Shown piece by piece: positions 1 to 7,254 of a stretch of DNA of 10,114 nt. The stretch comes from Candidatus Poseidoniales archaeon (lineage in GTDB: Archaea; Thermoplasmatota; Poseidoniia; Poseidoniales; Poseidoniaceae). Numbering within the stretch: position 1 is the first letter of the stretch; every line of letters begins with the position of its first letter. A program made the position numbers and the translations under genes. The stretch covers positions 1 to 10,114 of the forward strand of contig QQSG01000054.1 of NCBI GenBank assembly GCA_003602665.1. The letters run 5' to 3'. The notes beneath the pieces were generated by a model. That model was not told the DNA's origin. It saw only the letters and a program-made list of their open reading frames with translations, and did no database searches.

Positions 1-2
1 AT

Positions 3-1427
3 GATGTTTCAACAGTGGATTCGAACGGCTGTTCTTGGTCTCAGCGAGACGATGATGGCGACCTCGTTCTCAATGCTCAAGACGACTGCCCAGGTACGAT
101 TGTGGGTGCTCTTGTTGACGAATTCGGTTGTTCAAACGAACAAAAGGATTCTGATAGTGATGGAATGAATGATGCTATCGACCCGTGTCCGTTTAGTCCT
201 AATCTTATCGACTATGATGGTGATGGATGTTCTGATTCTGAGGATTGGGATGATGATAATGATTCAGTGCCTGATTATGACGACGAGTGTCCAAAAGGTA
301 TCATTGGAGTTCACGTCGCTGATTTAGATTCTGATGGGTGTTCGGACCTTGAAGATCTTGATACAGATGGTGATGGTCTCTCCAATCTTCAAGAAGAACA
401 AATCGGAACCGACCCCCGTAATCCCGATTCAGACTCAGATTCCTACAAAGATGGATTTGATGCATTCCCTCTCGACCCGCTTGAATGGAGTGATACGGAT
501 GGCGACGGATGTGGAGATAATAGCGATGAATTTCCGTTTAATCCTGAAGAATGCATCGACACTGATGAGGATGGAGTTGGAGATAACGGGGATGCCTTTC
601 CTGCCGATGAACAAGAATGGGCCGATTGGGATTCTGATAACGTAGGGGATAACAGCGATGATTGTCCGAACGAGTATGGTCTTTCCCTCATCCCACTGGG
701 ATGCCCAGACCGTGATGGCGATGGTATTGCAGATTCAGTCGACGTCTTTCCCTCAAATGTTGATGAATGGTCCGATGGCGATGGAGATGGATACGGTGAC
801 AATGGTGATGTATTCCCTCAAGATTCATCTGAATGGTATGACAGCGATAACGATACATTTGGCGACAACATTGACGCCTTCCCTCTCAATTCCTCTGAAT
901 GGTACGATACGGACTCGGACGGGGTTGGCGACAACCTCGATGCCTTTGTGAATGATTCAACAGAATGGCTTGATTCTGATGGAGATGGTTGTGGCGATAA
1001 CGCTGATGTTTGGCCATATGATGCTTCAGAATGTTATGATCAGGATTTTGATGGTGTGGGTAATAATGCCGATGCGTTCCCTGAAAGTGCCCTCGAGTGG
1101 CTTGATTCCGACGGGGATGGTTTAGGCGATAATGCTGATGTGTTCCCATTTGATAAGGATGCTAAATACGATAGTGATGGAGATGGAGTAGCCGATTCGA
1201 ATGATTGGTTCCCACAACAAGCTGGAATGGATTCGTTGTTTGATCTTGGATGGAGAATTGCTCTAGGTCTAACCGCTCTTGGGCTGATTGTTCTGTTCAT
1301 TCAAAATCGTTCAAAGCCAGGACCCGATGATCTTGACAAAGAATGGATGCAACACCAAGAAGAGTACGAATCAAATGTTGTAGACAATCGTCCTGTAGCA
1401 GCACCATCATTCGATGATTTCAAGTAA
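3..1427 (+). CDS. Membrane-anchored thrombospondin type 3 / calcium-binding repeat surface protein (5' partial)
   Basis: Probable cell-surface protein with a very acidic, calcium-binding extracellular stalk. The frame is open to the left edge and codons before the first possible start (GTG at 15) still read like repeat sequence, so the true start lies upstream. Numbering from the GTG: residues 10-145 hold classic thrombospondin type 3 modules (D-x-D-x-D-G-x-x-D with C-P and G-C-S-D motifs). Residues 149-214 and 243-396 are regular 22-residue repeats of the form D-x-F-P-x4-E-W-x-D-x-D-x-D-G-x-G-D-N-x. A hydrophobic helix at about 410-429 is followed by a short charged tail of about 40 residues, likely cytoplasmic. 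In this family the Asp residues bind calcium and stiffen the rod. The role (adhesion, S-layer-like, or carrying a missing N-terminal enzyme domain) cannot be told from this fragment. The repeat class is confident; the function is not. Confidence 0.85.
   Translation, partial: DVSTVDSNGCSWSQRDDDGDLVLNAQDDCPGTIVGALVDEFGCSNEQKDSDSDGMNDAIDPCPFSPNLIDYDGDGCSDSEDWDDDNDSVPDYDDECPKGIIGVHVADLDSDGCSDLEDLDTDGDGLSNLQEEQIGTDPRNPDSDSDSYKDGFDAFPLDPLEWSDTDGDGCGDNSDEFPFNPEECIDTDEDGVGDNGDAFPADEQEWADWDSDNVGDNSDDCPNEYGLSLIPLGCPDRDGDGIADSVDVFPSNVDEWSDGDGDGYGDNGDVFPQDSSEWYDSDNDTFGDNIDAFPLNSSEWYDTDSDGVGDNLDAFVNDSTEWLDSDGDGCGDNADVWPYDASECYDQDFDGVGNNADAFPESALEWLDSDGDGLGDNADVFPFDKDAKYDSDGDGVADSNDWFPQQAGMDSLFDLGWRIALGLTALGLIVLFIQNRSKPGPDDLDKEWMQHQEEYESNVVDNRPVAAPSFDDFK
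459..656 (+). repeat. Three tandem 22-codon Asp-rich repeats
   Basis: Three consecutive 66-base units inside the surface-protein gene, each beginning D-x-F-P and ending G-D-N-x. They are conserved at the protein level but diverged in DNA. The block ends where a canonical Cys-containing thrombospondin type 3 module (C-P ... G-C-P-D) interrupts the register for 28 residues. Confidence 0.8.
741..1202 (+). repeat. Seven tandem 22-codon Asp-rich repeats
   Basis: Second block of the same 22-residue repeat, seven units in exact register, each starting with D-V-F-P, D-A-F-P, D-A-F-V or D-V-W-P. An eighth D-W-F-P start follows just before the membrane helix. The units carry the D-x-D-x-D-G calcium-ligand pattern. 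In one unit pair the hydrophobic and Trp positions are both Cys. Confidence 0.8.
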
Positions 1428-1442
1428 TTCAGAGATGAAATG

Positions 1443-1452
1443 ATAAAAAATA
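1443..1452 (+). promoter_or_regulatory. Possible TATA box for the Asp-box lipoprotein gene
   Basis: A/T-only stretch ATAAAAAATA in the 76-base gap after the repeat protein. Archaeal TATA boxes lie about 25 bases before the transcript start, which would put the start near 1473 and give a short leader. The match to the TTTAWATA-type consensus is only fair. Confidence 0.3.
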
Positions 1453-1503
1453 GGCATACTTGTCTATCGGAAGGTCATTATGTGACGCTTGAGACGTGGT
1501 GAC

Positions 1504-3060
1504 ATGCGTAGCCTAGCCTTGTTGCTGTCATTCCTTATGTTGACTCTTTCGCTTTCAGGATGTTTTGGAAACGAAGAAGTCATCGAGATCGTGGAGCCCG
1601 AAGTGGAAGTTGAAACCAATTATTTCGTGACCGACAAATATGGGGACGCTACGAATGCAGCTCCAATTGAAATGACATTCCAATTCAGCGATGTTGGTGA
1701 AACTGGAAAAGAACCGAGTATTGGTATTACCTCAAGTGGATGTATTTTCTTCATTGCTATGGAGAAAGTCATGCGGTCATGTGATGGCGGTGTGGCTTGG
1801 GAAGAGACACAAGATCCGATACAGTGTTCTCCGACAACAAGCGATCCATATGGATGGGTTGATCCAATCACAGACCGTATTTTCAATGTTCAAATGATAG
1901 GTCTTGAAACATCTTGGATTTGCTGGAGTGATGACGACGGGGAATCTTGGTTAGGGAATCCGCACGATTCAGGTACGACTCCAATCAACGATCACATCAA
2001 ACTTGCAAGCGGCCCATGGACGAGTTCAGGTTATGGGGCATTAGGCCAATTCACTAGCAGTTTCTATGAAACAGCGGTATATTATTGCTACAATAAACTC
2101 GCAGGAATTTTCTGTTTCACAAGTTTTGACGGTGGAGCAACCTTTGAGGCTGGTGGCCAAATTATTGGTTTGGCTACAACAAATGGTGGTCTGCATGGGG
2201 CTATTTCAACCGCACCTGATGGCACAGTATACGTGACTCCGAGAGTTGAAACGCCGACGGTTATCGTATCGAAAGACAACGGTTTCTCGTGGTTTGAGGA
2301 AACCATGGGTCAAGATGTTGGAACTCCTAACCCGAGGAAAAATTCCGAGGTTTCAACCGATACTGCCTCCAATGCATACCACGTCTGGACTGGCGCTGAT
2401 GAAGGAATCTACATGTCTCGTTCAATCGACTCAGGAGAAACTTGGGAACAAGAAAGTATTCGAATTTCTCCAAGTCAGGTCATCTCTACAGTATTCCCGC
2501 AGACAGATGCTGGCGATCCTGGACGTATTGCTGTGACCTATCTTGGGAGCGAAAATTCAGAAATGCTTAATCAATCAAATCTTGATGGAAATCCATGGGA
2601 TGGTAATGCTCACTATGCTCCGAACAACGCAACATATCATCTCTACATTACCTACAGTTTGAATGCACTTGATGATGAGCCAGTATTCCATACCTACAAG
2701 GTAACAAATGATCCTGTACAAAGAGGGTCCATTTGTTTGAATTCTGGAGATTGTCGGGACATTGGAGGTTCCAATAGGAATTTACTCGATTTCAATGACT
2801 TACACATTGATCGGGAAGGTCGTGTTTACGTTGCCTTTGCTGATGGATGTACTGGTGAATGTGCAACGAATCCTAACGCAAGTGCTGAGAATTCAAGAGA
2901 TGGTCTTGGTTCAGTATACTACCTTGCTGCAGGGCCAAGTTTGCTTGAAGGTATGGGCGAATTAGAGCCACTTGTTGAACCGTCGGATATGGAGATGGAC
3001 AAAGACTGTCTTCACACCATTCCATGTGTTGCAGTTGAGCGCATTGAATCTGAAGATTAA
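1504..3060 (+). CDS. Secreted lipoprotein with Asp-box (BNR/sialidase-like) beta-propeller
   Basis: Probable surface lipoprotein. From the ATG at 1504 the N-terminus is a short Arg-containing segment, a Leu-rich hydrophobic core and a lipobox L-S-G-C with the Cys at residue 20, followed by an acidic linker (about 25-40). Five Asp boxes of the form S-x-D-x-G-x-[STA]-[WF] lie near residues 92-99, 142-149, 207-214, 256-263 and 307-314, as in BNR-repeat proteins such as sialidases and photosystem-assembly propellers. A six- or seven-bladed propeller is inferred. About ten cysteines in the mature part suggest disulfides. I see no convincing sialidase catalytic set, so a glycosidase role is not claimed; it could bind or cut polysaccharide or protein. 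An in-frame TTG at 1489 would add five residues (M-R-R-G-D); ATG is preferred because a lipoprotein signal starts right there. The stop overlaps that of the convergent desaturase. Confidence 0.75.
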   Translation: MRSLALLLSFLMLTLSLSGCFGNEEVIEIVEPEVEVETNYFVTDKYGDATNAAPIEMTFQFSDVGETGKEPSIGITSSGCIFFIAMEKVMRSCDGGVAWEETQDPIQCSPTTSDPYGWVDPITDRIFNVQMIGLETSWICWSDDDGESWLGNPHDSGTTPINDHIKLASGPWTSSGYGALGQFTSSFYETAVYYCYNKLAGIFCFTSFDGGATFEAGGQIIGLATTNGGLHGAISTAPDGTVYVTPRVETPTVIVSKDNGFSWFEETMGQDVGTPNPRKNSEVSTDTASNAYHVWTGADEGIYMSRSIDSGETWEQESIRISPSQVISTVFPQTDAGDPGRIAVTYLGSENSEMLNQSNLDGNPWDGNAHYAPNNATYHLYITYSLNALDDEPVFHTYKVTNDPVQRGSICLNSGDCRDIGGSNRNLLDFNDLHIDREGRVYVAFADGCTGECATNPNASAENSRDGLGSVYYLAAGPSLLEGMGELEPLVEPSDMEMDKDCLHTIPCVAVERIESED

Positions 3061-4226
3061 GCAGAGACAGGCTTGTTTGTTCTCTTATTCTTCAAGGATT
3101 TCATGAGGATTTTGAAATCGCTACGTGCTTCAGCAATCTTCAATTTGCATTGCTTGATTCGGTTTCGATGAGCCTCTTTCATGGATCTCCAACTTGTCTT
3201 GCTCTGTCCTTTTCTGGACTTCTTGGCTTGCTTGAATTCCTTTCTTCGTTCCATGAGTTCAGTAAATCCTTTTCGAAGTTGAGCCACACAGTCTGTGAGT
3301 TTCTCTTGGTAATCGCTTTCAATGAATTGTCCCTTAGCCTTTCGTTCAAAGGTTGCTTTCATACGTCGTGATTCAATAGATTTGTCTGGAATTGTATGGA
3401 GGTTCTTCGTTAATCCAATCCAAGATGCTGACTGAATTAACCACTTTGACGGGTCCCAATGATACCATCGATGTCCGTTACGGTAATCCGCTTGGAATGT
3501 GTGATGGAAATTATGGTAACCTTCTCCGAATGTAAAGAAGGAAAGCAGCGGTGAATCCTTTGATGTATTTGCCGTTGAATAGGGTTGTGTACCCCATGTG
3601 TGAGCTGCTGAATTGATGAGGAACGTTGCGTGATGAACGACAACAACACGAAGGAATCCACCGTAAATCATGCCGCCGAGAAGACCGTGAACGTTGCCGA
3701 GTAAAGCAAATCCAACAAGTCCCGGTAAAACGATTCCAACAAGGAATCCAATGAGGAATATGTGTCGGTCTTGCCATGCTAGAATTTTGTCCGCTTGTAG
3801 GTCTTCGACATGCTCAACAATTTCATCGCCTTGGTCGACCATAACCCATCCAATGTGAGCCCACATGAATCCGTCCGTAACGGAATATGGGTCTTCATCT
3901 TCATCGGTTTTGAGATGATGTCTTCTGTGATCACTGCACCATTTGATAGCAGAGTTTTGGAATGCAGCAGCTCCGAATAATGCATAGAACAAACGAAGCG
4001 GCCATTCGCCTTTGTGTGTGCGATGGCTAAACAATCTGTGGTATCCAGCAGTAATCGACAATCCTGATGCAAAATAAAAGAAGAAGAAAATAACAGGTTC
4101 GAACCAAGAGATGCCATAATTCATTGAATAGTAAATGAGAGACGTAACGGCTAAAATGGGCGTTCCTATTAAAAAGGAAGAATTGATGAGATTTATGTTG
4201 GTTGGTTTAGCAACGTGTTCCGACAT
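3057..4226 (-). CDS. Fatty acid desaturase, acyl-CoA delta-9 (stearoyl-CoA) type
   Basis: Membrane di-iron desaturase that would insert a cis double bond into an acyl chain. All three His boxes of the stearoyl-CoA desaturase family are visible: H-R-L-F-S-H (63-68), H-R-R-H-H (100-104) and H-N-F-H-H (238-242), along with the family's N-x-x-x-H in N-S-A-A-H (205-209), which supplies extra iron ligands. Hydrophobic segments at about 17-37, 42-60, 76-92, 155-176 and 182-202 fit the usual four-helix membrane fold. The W-Q-D-R-H stretch (151-155) matches the family segment before the third helix. The core ends near 285; residues 290-389 are a Lys/Arg-rich, probably helical extension not needed for catalysis. 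The ATG at 4226 gives a standard short N-terminus. It is transcribed divergently from the MscS gene. An acyl desaturase is unexpected in an organism with isoprenoid lipids; the substrate may be imported fatty acid. Confidence 0.92.
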   Translation of the reverse strand: MSEHVAKPTNINLINSSFLIGTPILAVTSLIYYSMNYGISWFEPVIFFFFYFASGLSITAGYHRLFSHRTHKGEWPLRLFYALFGAAAFQNSAIKWCSDHRRHHLKTDEDEDPYSVTDGFMWAHIGWVMVDQGDEIVEHVEDLQADKILAWQDRHIFLIGFLVGIVLPGLVGFALLGNVHGLLGGMIYGGFLRVVVVHHATFLINSAAHTWGTQPYSTANTSKDSPLLSFFTFGEGYHNFHHTFQADYRNGHRWYHWDPSKWLIQSASWIGLTKNLHTIPDKSIESRRMKATFERKAKGQFIESDYQEKLTDCVAQLRKGFTELMERRKEFKQAKKSRKGQSKTSWRSMKEAHRNRIKQCKLKIAEARSDFKILMKSLKNKRTNKPVSA

Positions 4227-4334
4227 GCCGCTGTCTCATGGCTTGACTCTTTGATGTTGTCTCTTTCATCATGGGTAATTTTGCGTATTTGTTCACAATC
4301 TAAACGTATTCAAAATTAGTAATAGGTATCATGC

Positions 4335-4342
4335 TTTTATAT
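4335..4342 (+). promoter_or_regulatory. Archaeal TATA box for the MscS gene
   Basis: TTTTATAT closely matches the archaeal TATA consensus. Transcription should start about 25 bases on, near 4364, leaving a leader of roughly 15 bases that contains the ribosome-binding site. Confidence 0.6.
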
Positions 4343-4367
4343 GTCTAGAGAAGGGGCAAAATCAGAG

Positions 4368-4372
4368 AAGGT
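4368..4372 (+). promoter_or_regulatory. Ribosome binding site of the MscS gene
   Basis: AAGGT six bases before the ATG at 4379, a partial match to the archaeal GGAGGTGATC site. It supports this ATG. The same AAGGT with a six-base gap recurs before the YbjQ-like gene at 7255. Confidence 0.5.
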
Positions 4373-4378
4373 CTTGAT

Positions 4379-5665
4379 ATGGATATCCAAGGGTACATTG
4401 ATGATATCAACGAACTGAACGATTACATCCGTCTTGCAATTGCAATTGGAACAATTCTCTTTGGTCTTTTAGTCGCTAAGTACGCCGTTATTCGCCCATG
4501 GTGGAAGTTTGTTACTGCAACAGAAGTAGACTGGGACGACCACCTTCACCGTCCACTCGCTAATCGAACCTATGCCTTCATCATCGCTCTTGGGGTTCAA
4601 CTCACCATCCGTTGGATTCTTGGTACCGATGGAACAACATTTGACACAACAGAACCAATGTTTGCTGCCTTCTACGTGATACTCAGTGCATCGATTTTAA
4701 GCGTTTCAATCAAACATTTGATTCCAGTGCTTATGGATCGCTTCAGCGCTCAAGGGAGCGTTACTGTTTCAGGCAGTAACTCAATCATCGTTTTCTTCCT
4801 TCGAACCGTAGTTTGGTTTGCTGGTTTGTATTTCGCTTTGGACCAAATGAGTATCGAACTGTTTGGTATTCTCGCATCATTGGCTGTTTTCTCACTGATT
4901 ATCGGATTAGCAGTTCAACAAACCCTTGGAAACATCGTGAACTCATTCCTATTATCAATCGACCGACCATTCGAAGTAGGCGACCGAATTGAAGTGGAAG
5001 AAACCCTAGGTTCAGTTGTTTCAGTTGGTATTCTCTCCACTAAGGTCCTGGACAGAGATGAGCGTTTGGTTGTCATTCCAAACAACACTCTCGTCCAATC
5101 TAAAATCATCAATCACGCTCGTGGTGGTGGAGATGGAATCGCTCGACGAATATCGGTTGTTCTCGACGTAGGTGTCGACTATCGTGAGGACATTGACCAC
5201 GTAAAGTACACTCTGCTCCAGCTGGCAAAAGAATGTCCATACGTTATCGATCGTCCAGAACCAAGAATTCTTCTCAACGAACTTGGGGACTTTGCAAAGG
5301 TCTTCCGCGTGTACACTTGGGTTGAAGACTACAGTGACGAATGGGTCGCTAAAGATTGGCTTCTACGAAACGTCGATGAACGCTTCGGTAAGGAGAACAT
5401 CAACATCCCATACCCAACATCAGTCGAACTTTCAGACAGTGTCTACACACAAGCAGAGGCAACAACACAACGAACTGCCAAGCGTAAGATGGAACGAGAG
5501 CGAAAGAAGTTGCAAGAATCCAGGGATTCTGCAAGAGAAGAACTGGATGACATTGCAGAAAATCTCAAGAATCCTGATATTCCAAAGAAAGATCGGAATG
5601 AGATGGAAGAGCGTCAACGTGAACTGCTGAATCTCCTTGCTATGTTCGATACAGACGATGATTGA
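4379..5665 (+). CDS. MscS-family small-conductance mechanosensitive channel
   Basis: Membrane channel expected to open under tension and release solutes on osmotic downshock. Hydrophobic segments lie at about 18-38, 64-82, 95-118 and 135-155. The pore helix region and its exit, residues about 160-200, have the Gly/Ala-rich I-I-G-L-A ... Q-Q-T-L-G-N pattern and the R-P-F-E-V-G-D-R-I signature that begins the beta domain. The P-N-N-T-L-V-Q motif (234-240) and I-P-Y-P-T (343-347) are the other family landmarks. Residues about 359-425 are a highly charged predicted coiled coil ending in Asp residues, longer than in E. coli MscS. The 428-residue length suits the archaeal/bacterial YnaI- or MscMJ-like group with extra N-terminal helices. 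It has its own promoter, and pheS follows after 56 bases. Confidence 0.92.
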   Translation: MDIQGYIDDINELNDYIRLAIAIGTILFGLLVAKYAVIRPWWKFVTATEVDWDDHLHRPLANRTYAFIIALGVQLTIRWILGTDGTTFDTTEPMFAAFYVILSASILSVSIKHLIPVLMDRFSAQGSVTVSGSNSIIVFFLRTVVWFAGLYFALDQMSIELFGILASLAVFSLIIGLAVQQTLGNIVNSFLLSIDRPFEVGDRIEVEETLGSVVSVGILSTKVLDRDERLVVIPNNTLVQSKIINHARGGGDGIARRISVVLDVGVDYREDIDHVKYTLLQLAKECPYVIDRPEPRILLNELGDFAKVFRVYTWVEDYSDEWVAKDWLLRNVDERFGKENINIPYPTSVELSDSVYTQAEATTQRTAKRKMERERKKLQESRDSAREELDDIAENLKNPDIPKKDRNEMEERQRELLNLLAMFDTDDD

Positions 5666-5680
5666 GACTTTTGTCTCAAT
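5661..5680. repeat. Perfect 8-bp inverted repeat over the MscS stop codon
   Basis: ATTGAGAC, loop TTTT, GTCTCAAT. The TGA stop (5663-5665) lies inside the left arm. The hairpin could protect the 3' end of the MscS mRNA or help terminate before pheS, but no T-run follows the right arm, so it is not a standard factor-independent terminator. Confidence 0.6.
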
Positions 5681-5706
5681 AGAAGCGGTGAATTGAAACC
5701 CTTTGA

Positions 5707-5714
5707 GGGGGTGG
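5707..5714 (+). promoter_or_regulatory. Strong ribosome binding site of pheS
   Basis: GGGGGTGG, a G-rich match to GGAGGTGATC with its GGGTG core eight bases before the ATG at 5722. It fixes the pheS start and implies efficient translation. Confidence 0.6.
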
Positions 5715-5721
5715 AATCGTT

Positions 5722-7209
5722 ATGACCGAATCATCTGGGTTATCAAATCCAGAACGTAGGATGCTGCGAGCAATGCTTGAGCAACCAACGCACAAATGGT
5801 CTCTCGAAGATGTCATGAAGGCATGCGGTTGGAATGACCAAGCAGTTGTTGTTGGAGCAGGGCATGGACTTTCAAACAAAGGATTTGTGAACATCGATGA
5901 ACTTGTACGCCGCACAGTCAAACTTGCGGATAAGGGTCGTCAAGCAGTTTCAGATGGTTTGCTTGAAGCCAGACTTTGGAGATGGGTCGATGCTCAAGAA
6001 GAACCAACAATGCAGAAATTACAAGCCTCTTTTGAACGACATGAAGCTGGCCCTGGCGTGGGACTTCTAAAGAAACTCGATGTCCAACTCAAGGGTGGAG
6101 TGTTTGAATGCGAAGATCCTTCGAAAGTGAAGACAGAACTCCAGTCAAGAGCAATGTTTCTTGCAAGCCTACCTGCCGATGAAGAGGATTTGAGTGAACG
6201 ATTACTCAACCACTTCAATGGCCGTAAAGGACTCATAGAAACGACTGAAATCCGTTTACGCAGTTGGAGTTTAACCGATGAAGGAACCCGTATATTGGCT
6301 TCTGATTTGGAAGAAAAAAAACAGGTGACGGAAATCACTCCTGAATTACTTCAATCTGGTGAATGGAAGGATGCAGATATTCGTGCTTTCGATGTAACGC
6401 TCGAATCAGCAACTCCAAGGACTGGTCGTTCTCATCCTATGCAGGAATTGATTGAACGCATTCGACGCGTTTTCTTAGAAATGGGCTTTTCAGAATTGGT
6501 TGATGATTATGTTCAAACTGCAGGTTGGAATATGGACGCACTGTTTATTCCACAAGATCATCCTGCAAGAGAGATGCAGGATACCTTTTATCTCGAAAAT
6601 CCAGACTCTCTCGAACTCGATCCAGAACTCATTAGCAAGTGGAAATCAATTCATGAGGATGGAGGCGATACTGGTTCTCTCGGCTGGTCAGGTGAATTTT
6701 CAGAGGACGTTTCAAAACGAGCATTGTTGCGAACGCATACCACAGTGAATACCATTCAACATCTTGCAGCAAATCCAGATAAACCATGTCGAGTATTTTC
6801 AGTTGATCGAGTGTTTCGAAAGGAAGCAATTGATCGTACACACCTCCCTGAATTCCATCAAATCGAAGGAATCATCATGGAACCAGGTGCAAATCTTCAG
6901 ATGCTTGTTACGACACTGAAGACGTTCTATGCCAAGATGGGCTATCCTGAAGTACGTGTACGTCCTGCTTACTTCCCATATACGGAACCAAGTCTTGAGA
7001 TTGAAGTCAAGTGGAAAGGTAAGTGGCTCGAACTTGGTGGTGCAGGAATTTTCCGACCCGAAGTAACAGAGCCTCTTGGAATCACTTCACCAGTTTGTGC
7101 ATGGGGTATGGGTCTTGAGCGACTGGCTATGCTCGTCCTTGGTCTTGACGATATTCGTCAACTCTATATCTCGGATTTAGAATGGTTAAGGAACCAACCA
7201 TTGTTGTAA
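5722..7209 (+). CDS. pheS: Phenylalanine--tRNA ligase alpha subunit
   Basis: Catalytic subunit of the heterotetrameric class II phenylalanyl-tRNA synthetase, which charges tRNA-Phe using ATP in the cytoplasm. Residues 1-225 form the archaeal/eukaryotic-type N-terminal extension with winged-helix modules thought to contact tRNA. The catalytic domain begins with motif 1 near H-P-M-Q-E-L-I (238-244). It then has the D-A-L-F-I-P-Q-D-H-P-A-R (272-283) and Q-D-T-F-Y-L (286-291) signatures, motif 2 around R-V-F-R-K-E ... H-L-P-E-F-H-Q-I-E-G (363-383) and motif 3 at G-M-G-L-E-R-L-A-M (462-470). Phe-pocket segments such as E-L-G-G-A-G-I-F-R-P-E (437-447) are intact. The 495-residue length is normal for archaea. 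No pheT is next to it: the downstream gene is a YbjQ homologue, so the beta subunit must be encoded elsewhere. Confidence 0.97.
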   Translation: MTESSGLSNPERRMLRAMLEQPTHKWSLEDVMKACGWNDQAVVVGAGHGLSNKGFVNIDELVRRTVKLADKGRQAVSDGLLEARLWRWVDAQEEPTMQKLQASFERHEAGPGVGLLKKLDVQLKGGVFECEDPSKVKTELQSRAMFLASLPADEEDLSERLLNHFNGRKGLIETTEIRLRSWSLTDEGTRILASDLEEKKQVTEITPELLQSGEWKDADIRAFDVTLESATPRTGRSHPMQELIERIRRVFLEMGFSELVDDYVQTAGWNMDALFIPQDHPAREMQDTFYLENPDSLELDPELISKWKSIHEDGGDTGSLGWSGEFSEDVSKRALLRTHTTVNTIQHLAANPDKPCRVFSVDRVFRKEAIDRTHLPEFHQIEGIIMEPGANLQMLVTTLKTFYAKMGYPEVRVRPAYFPYTEPSLEIEVKWKGKWLELGGAGIFRPEVTEPLGITSPVCAWGMGLERLAMLVLGLDDIRQLYISDLEWLRNQPLL

Positions 7210-7221
7210 GTGTCTTTGGAA

Positions 7222-7233
7222 TAGATACATAAG
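7222..7233 (+). promoter_or_regulatory. Possible TATA-like element for the YbjQ-type genes
   Basis: TAGATACATAAG lies about 28 bases before the ATG at 7255, the spacing expected for a leaderless archaeal transcript. AAGGT (7244-7248), six bases before the ATG, instead suggests a normal site on a longer mRNA. Read-through from pheS is also possible. Confidence 0.3.
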
Positions 7234-7254
7234 TTACCTTGCCAAGGTTCATCC

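Larger units (their letters stand above)
4227..4378. promoter_or_regulatory. Divergent promoter region between desaturase and MscS genes
   Basis: A 152-base AT-rich gap between two divergent start codons, the longest non-coding stretch in the window. It must hold both promoters. The rightward one has a clear TATA box (4335-4342). For the desaturase I see only weak candidates, an AATACGTTTA-like stretch on the minus strand around 4302-4311 and an A-rich one around 4275-4292. No convincing operator palindrome was found. Confidence 0.6.

Noticed and set aside
15..17. GTG at 15 as the real start of the repeat protein
   Set aside because: The frame stays open to the window edge, no signal peptide follows the GTG, and the sequence enters directly into mid-repeat motifs, so the gene must begin upstream.
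459..1202. 66-base periodicity read as a CRISPR array or minisatellite
   Set aside because: The period is a whole number of codons, similarity is at the protein level with silent divergence in the DNA, and there are no unique spacers between identical repeats.
443..1300. Long open frames on the minus strand across the Asp-rich repeats
   Set aside because: They are Ser/Pro/His-rich mirror images produced by the repetitive Asp codons (GAT/GAC), with no domain, start-site or context support.
1504..3060. Naming the Asp-box lipoprotein a sialidase
   Set aside because: Asp boxes are structural turns found in many propellers; without visible catalytic residues the enzyme name is not supported.
4207..4272. 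A 21-codon minus-strand upstream ORF overlapping the desaturase start
   Set aside because: It starts with ATG-ATG and would overlap the desaturase start out of frame, but there is no ribosome site, the promoter position is unclear, and such a short frame is expected by chance.
5661..5680. MscS-end hairpin as a factor-independent terminator
   Set aside because: No T-run follows the stem and archaeal termination usually relies on T-tracts rather than hairpins; kept only as an inverted repeat.
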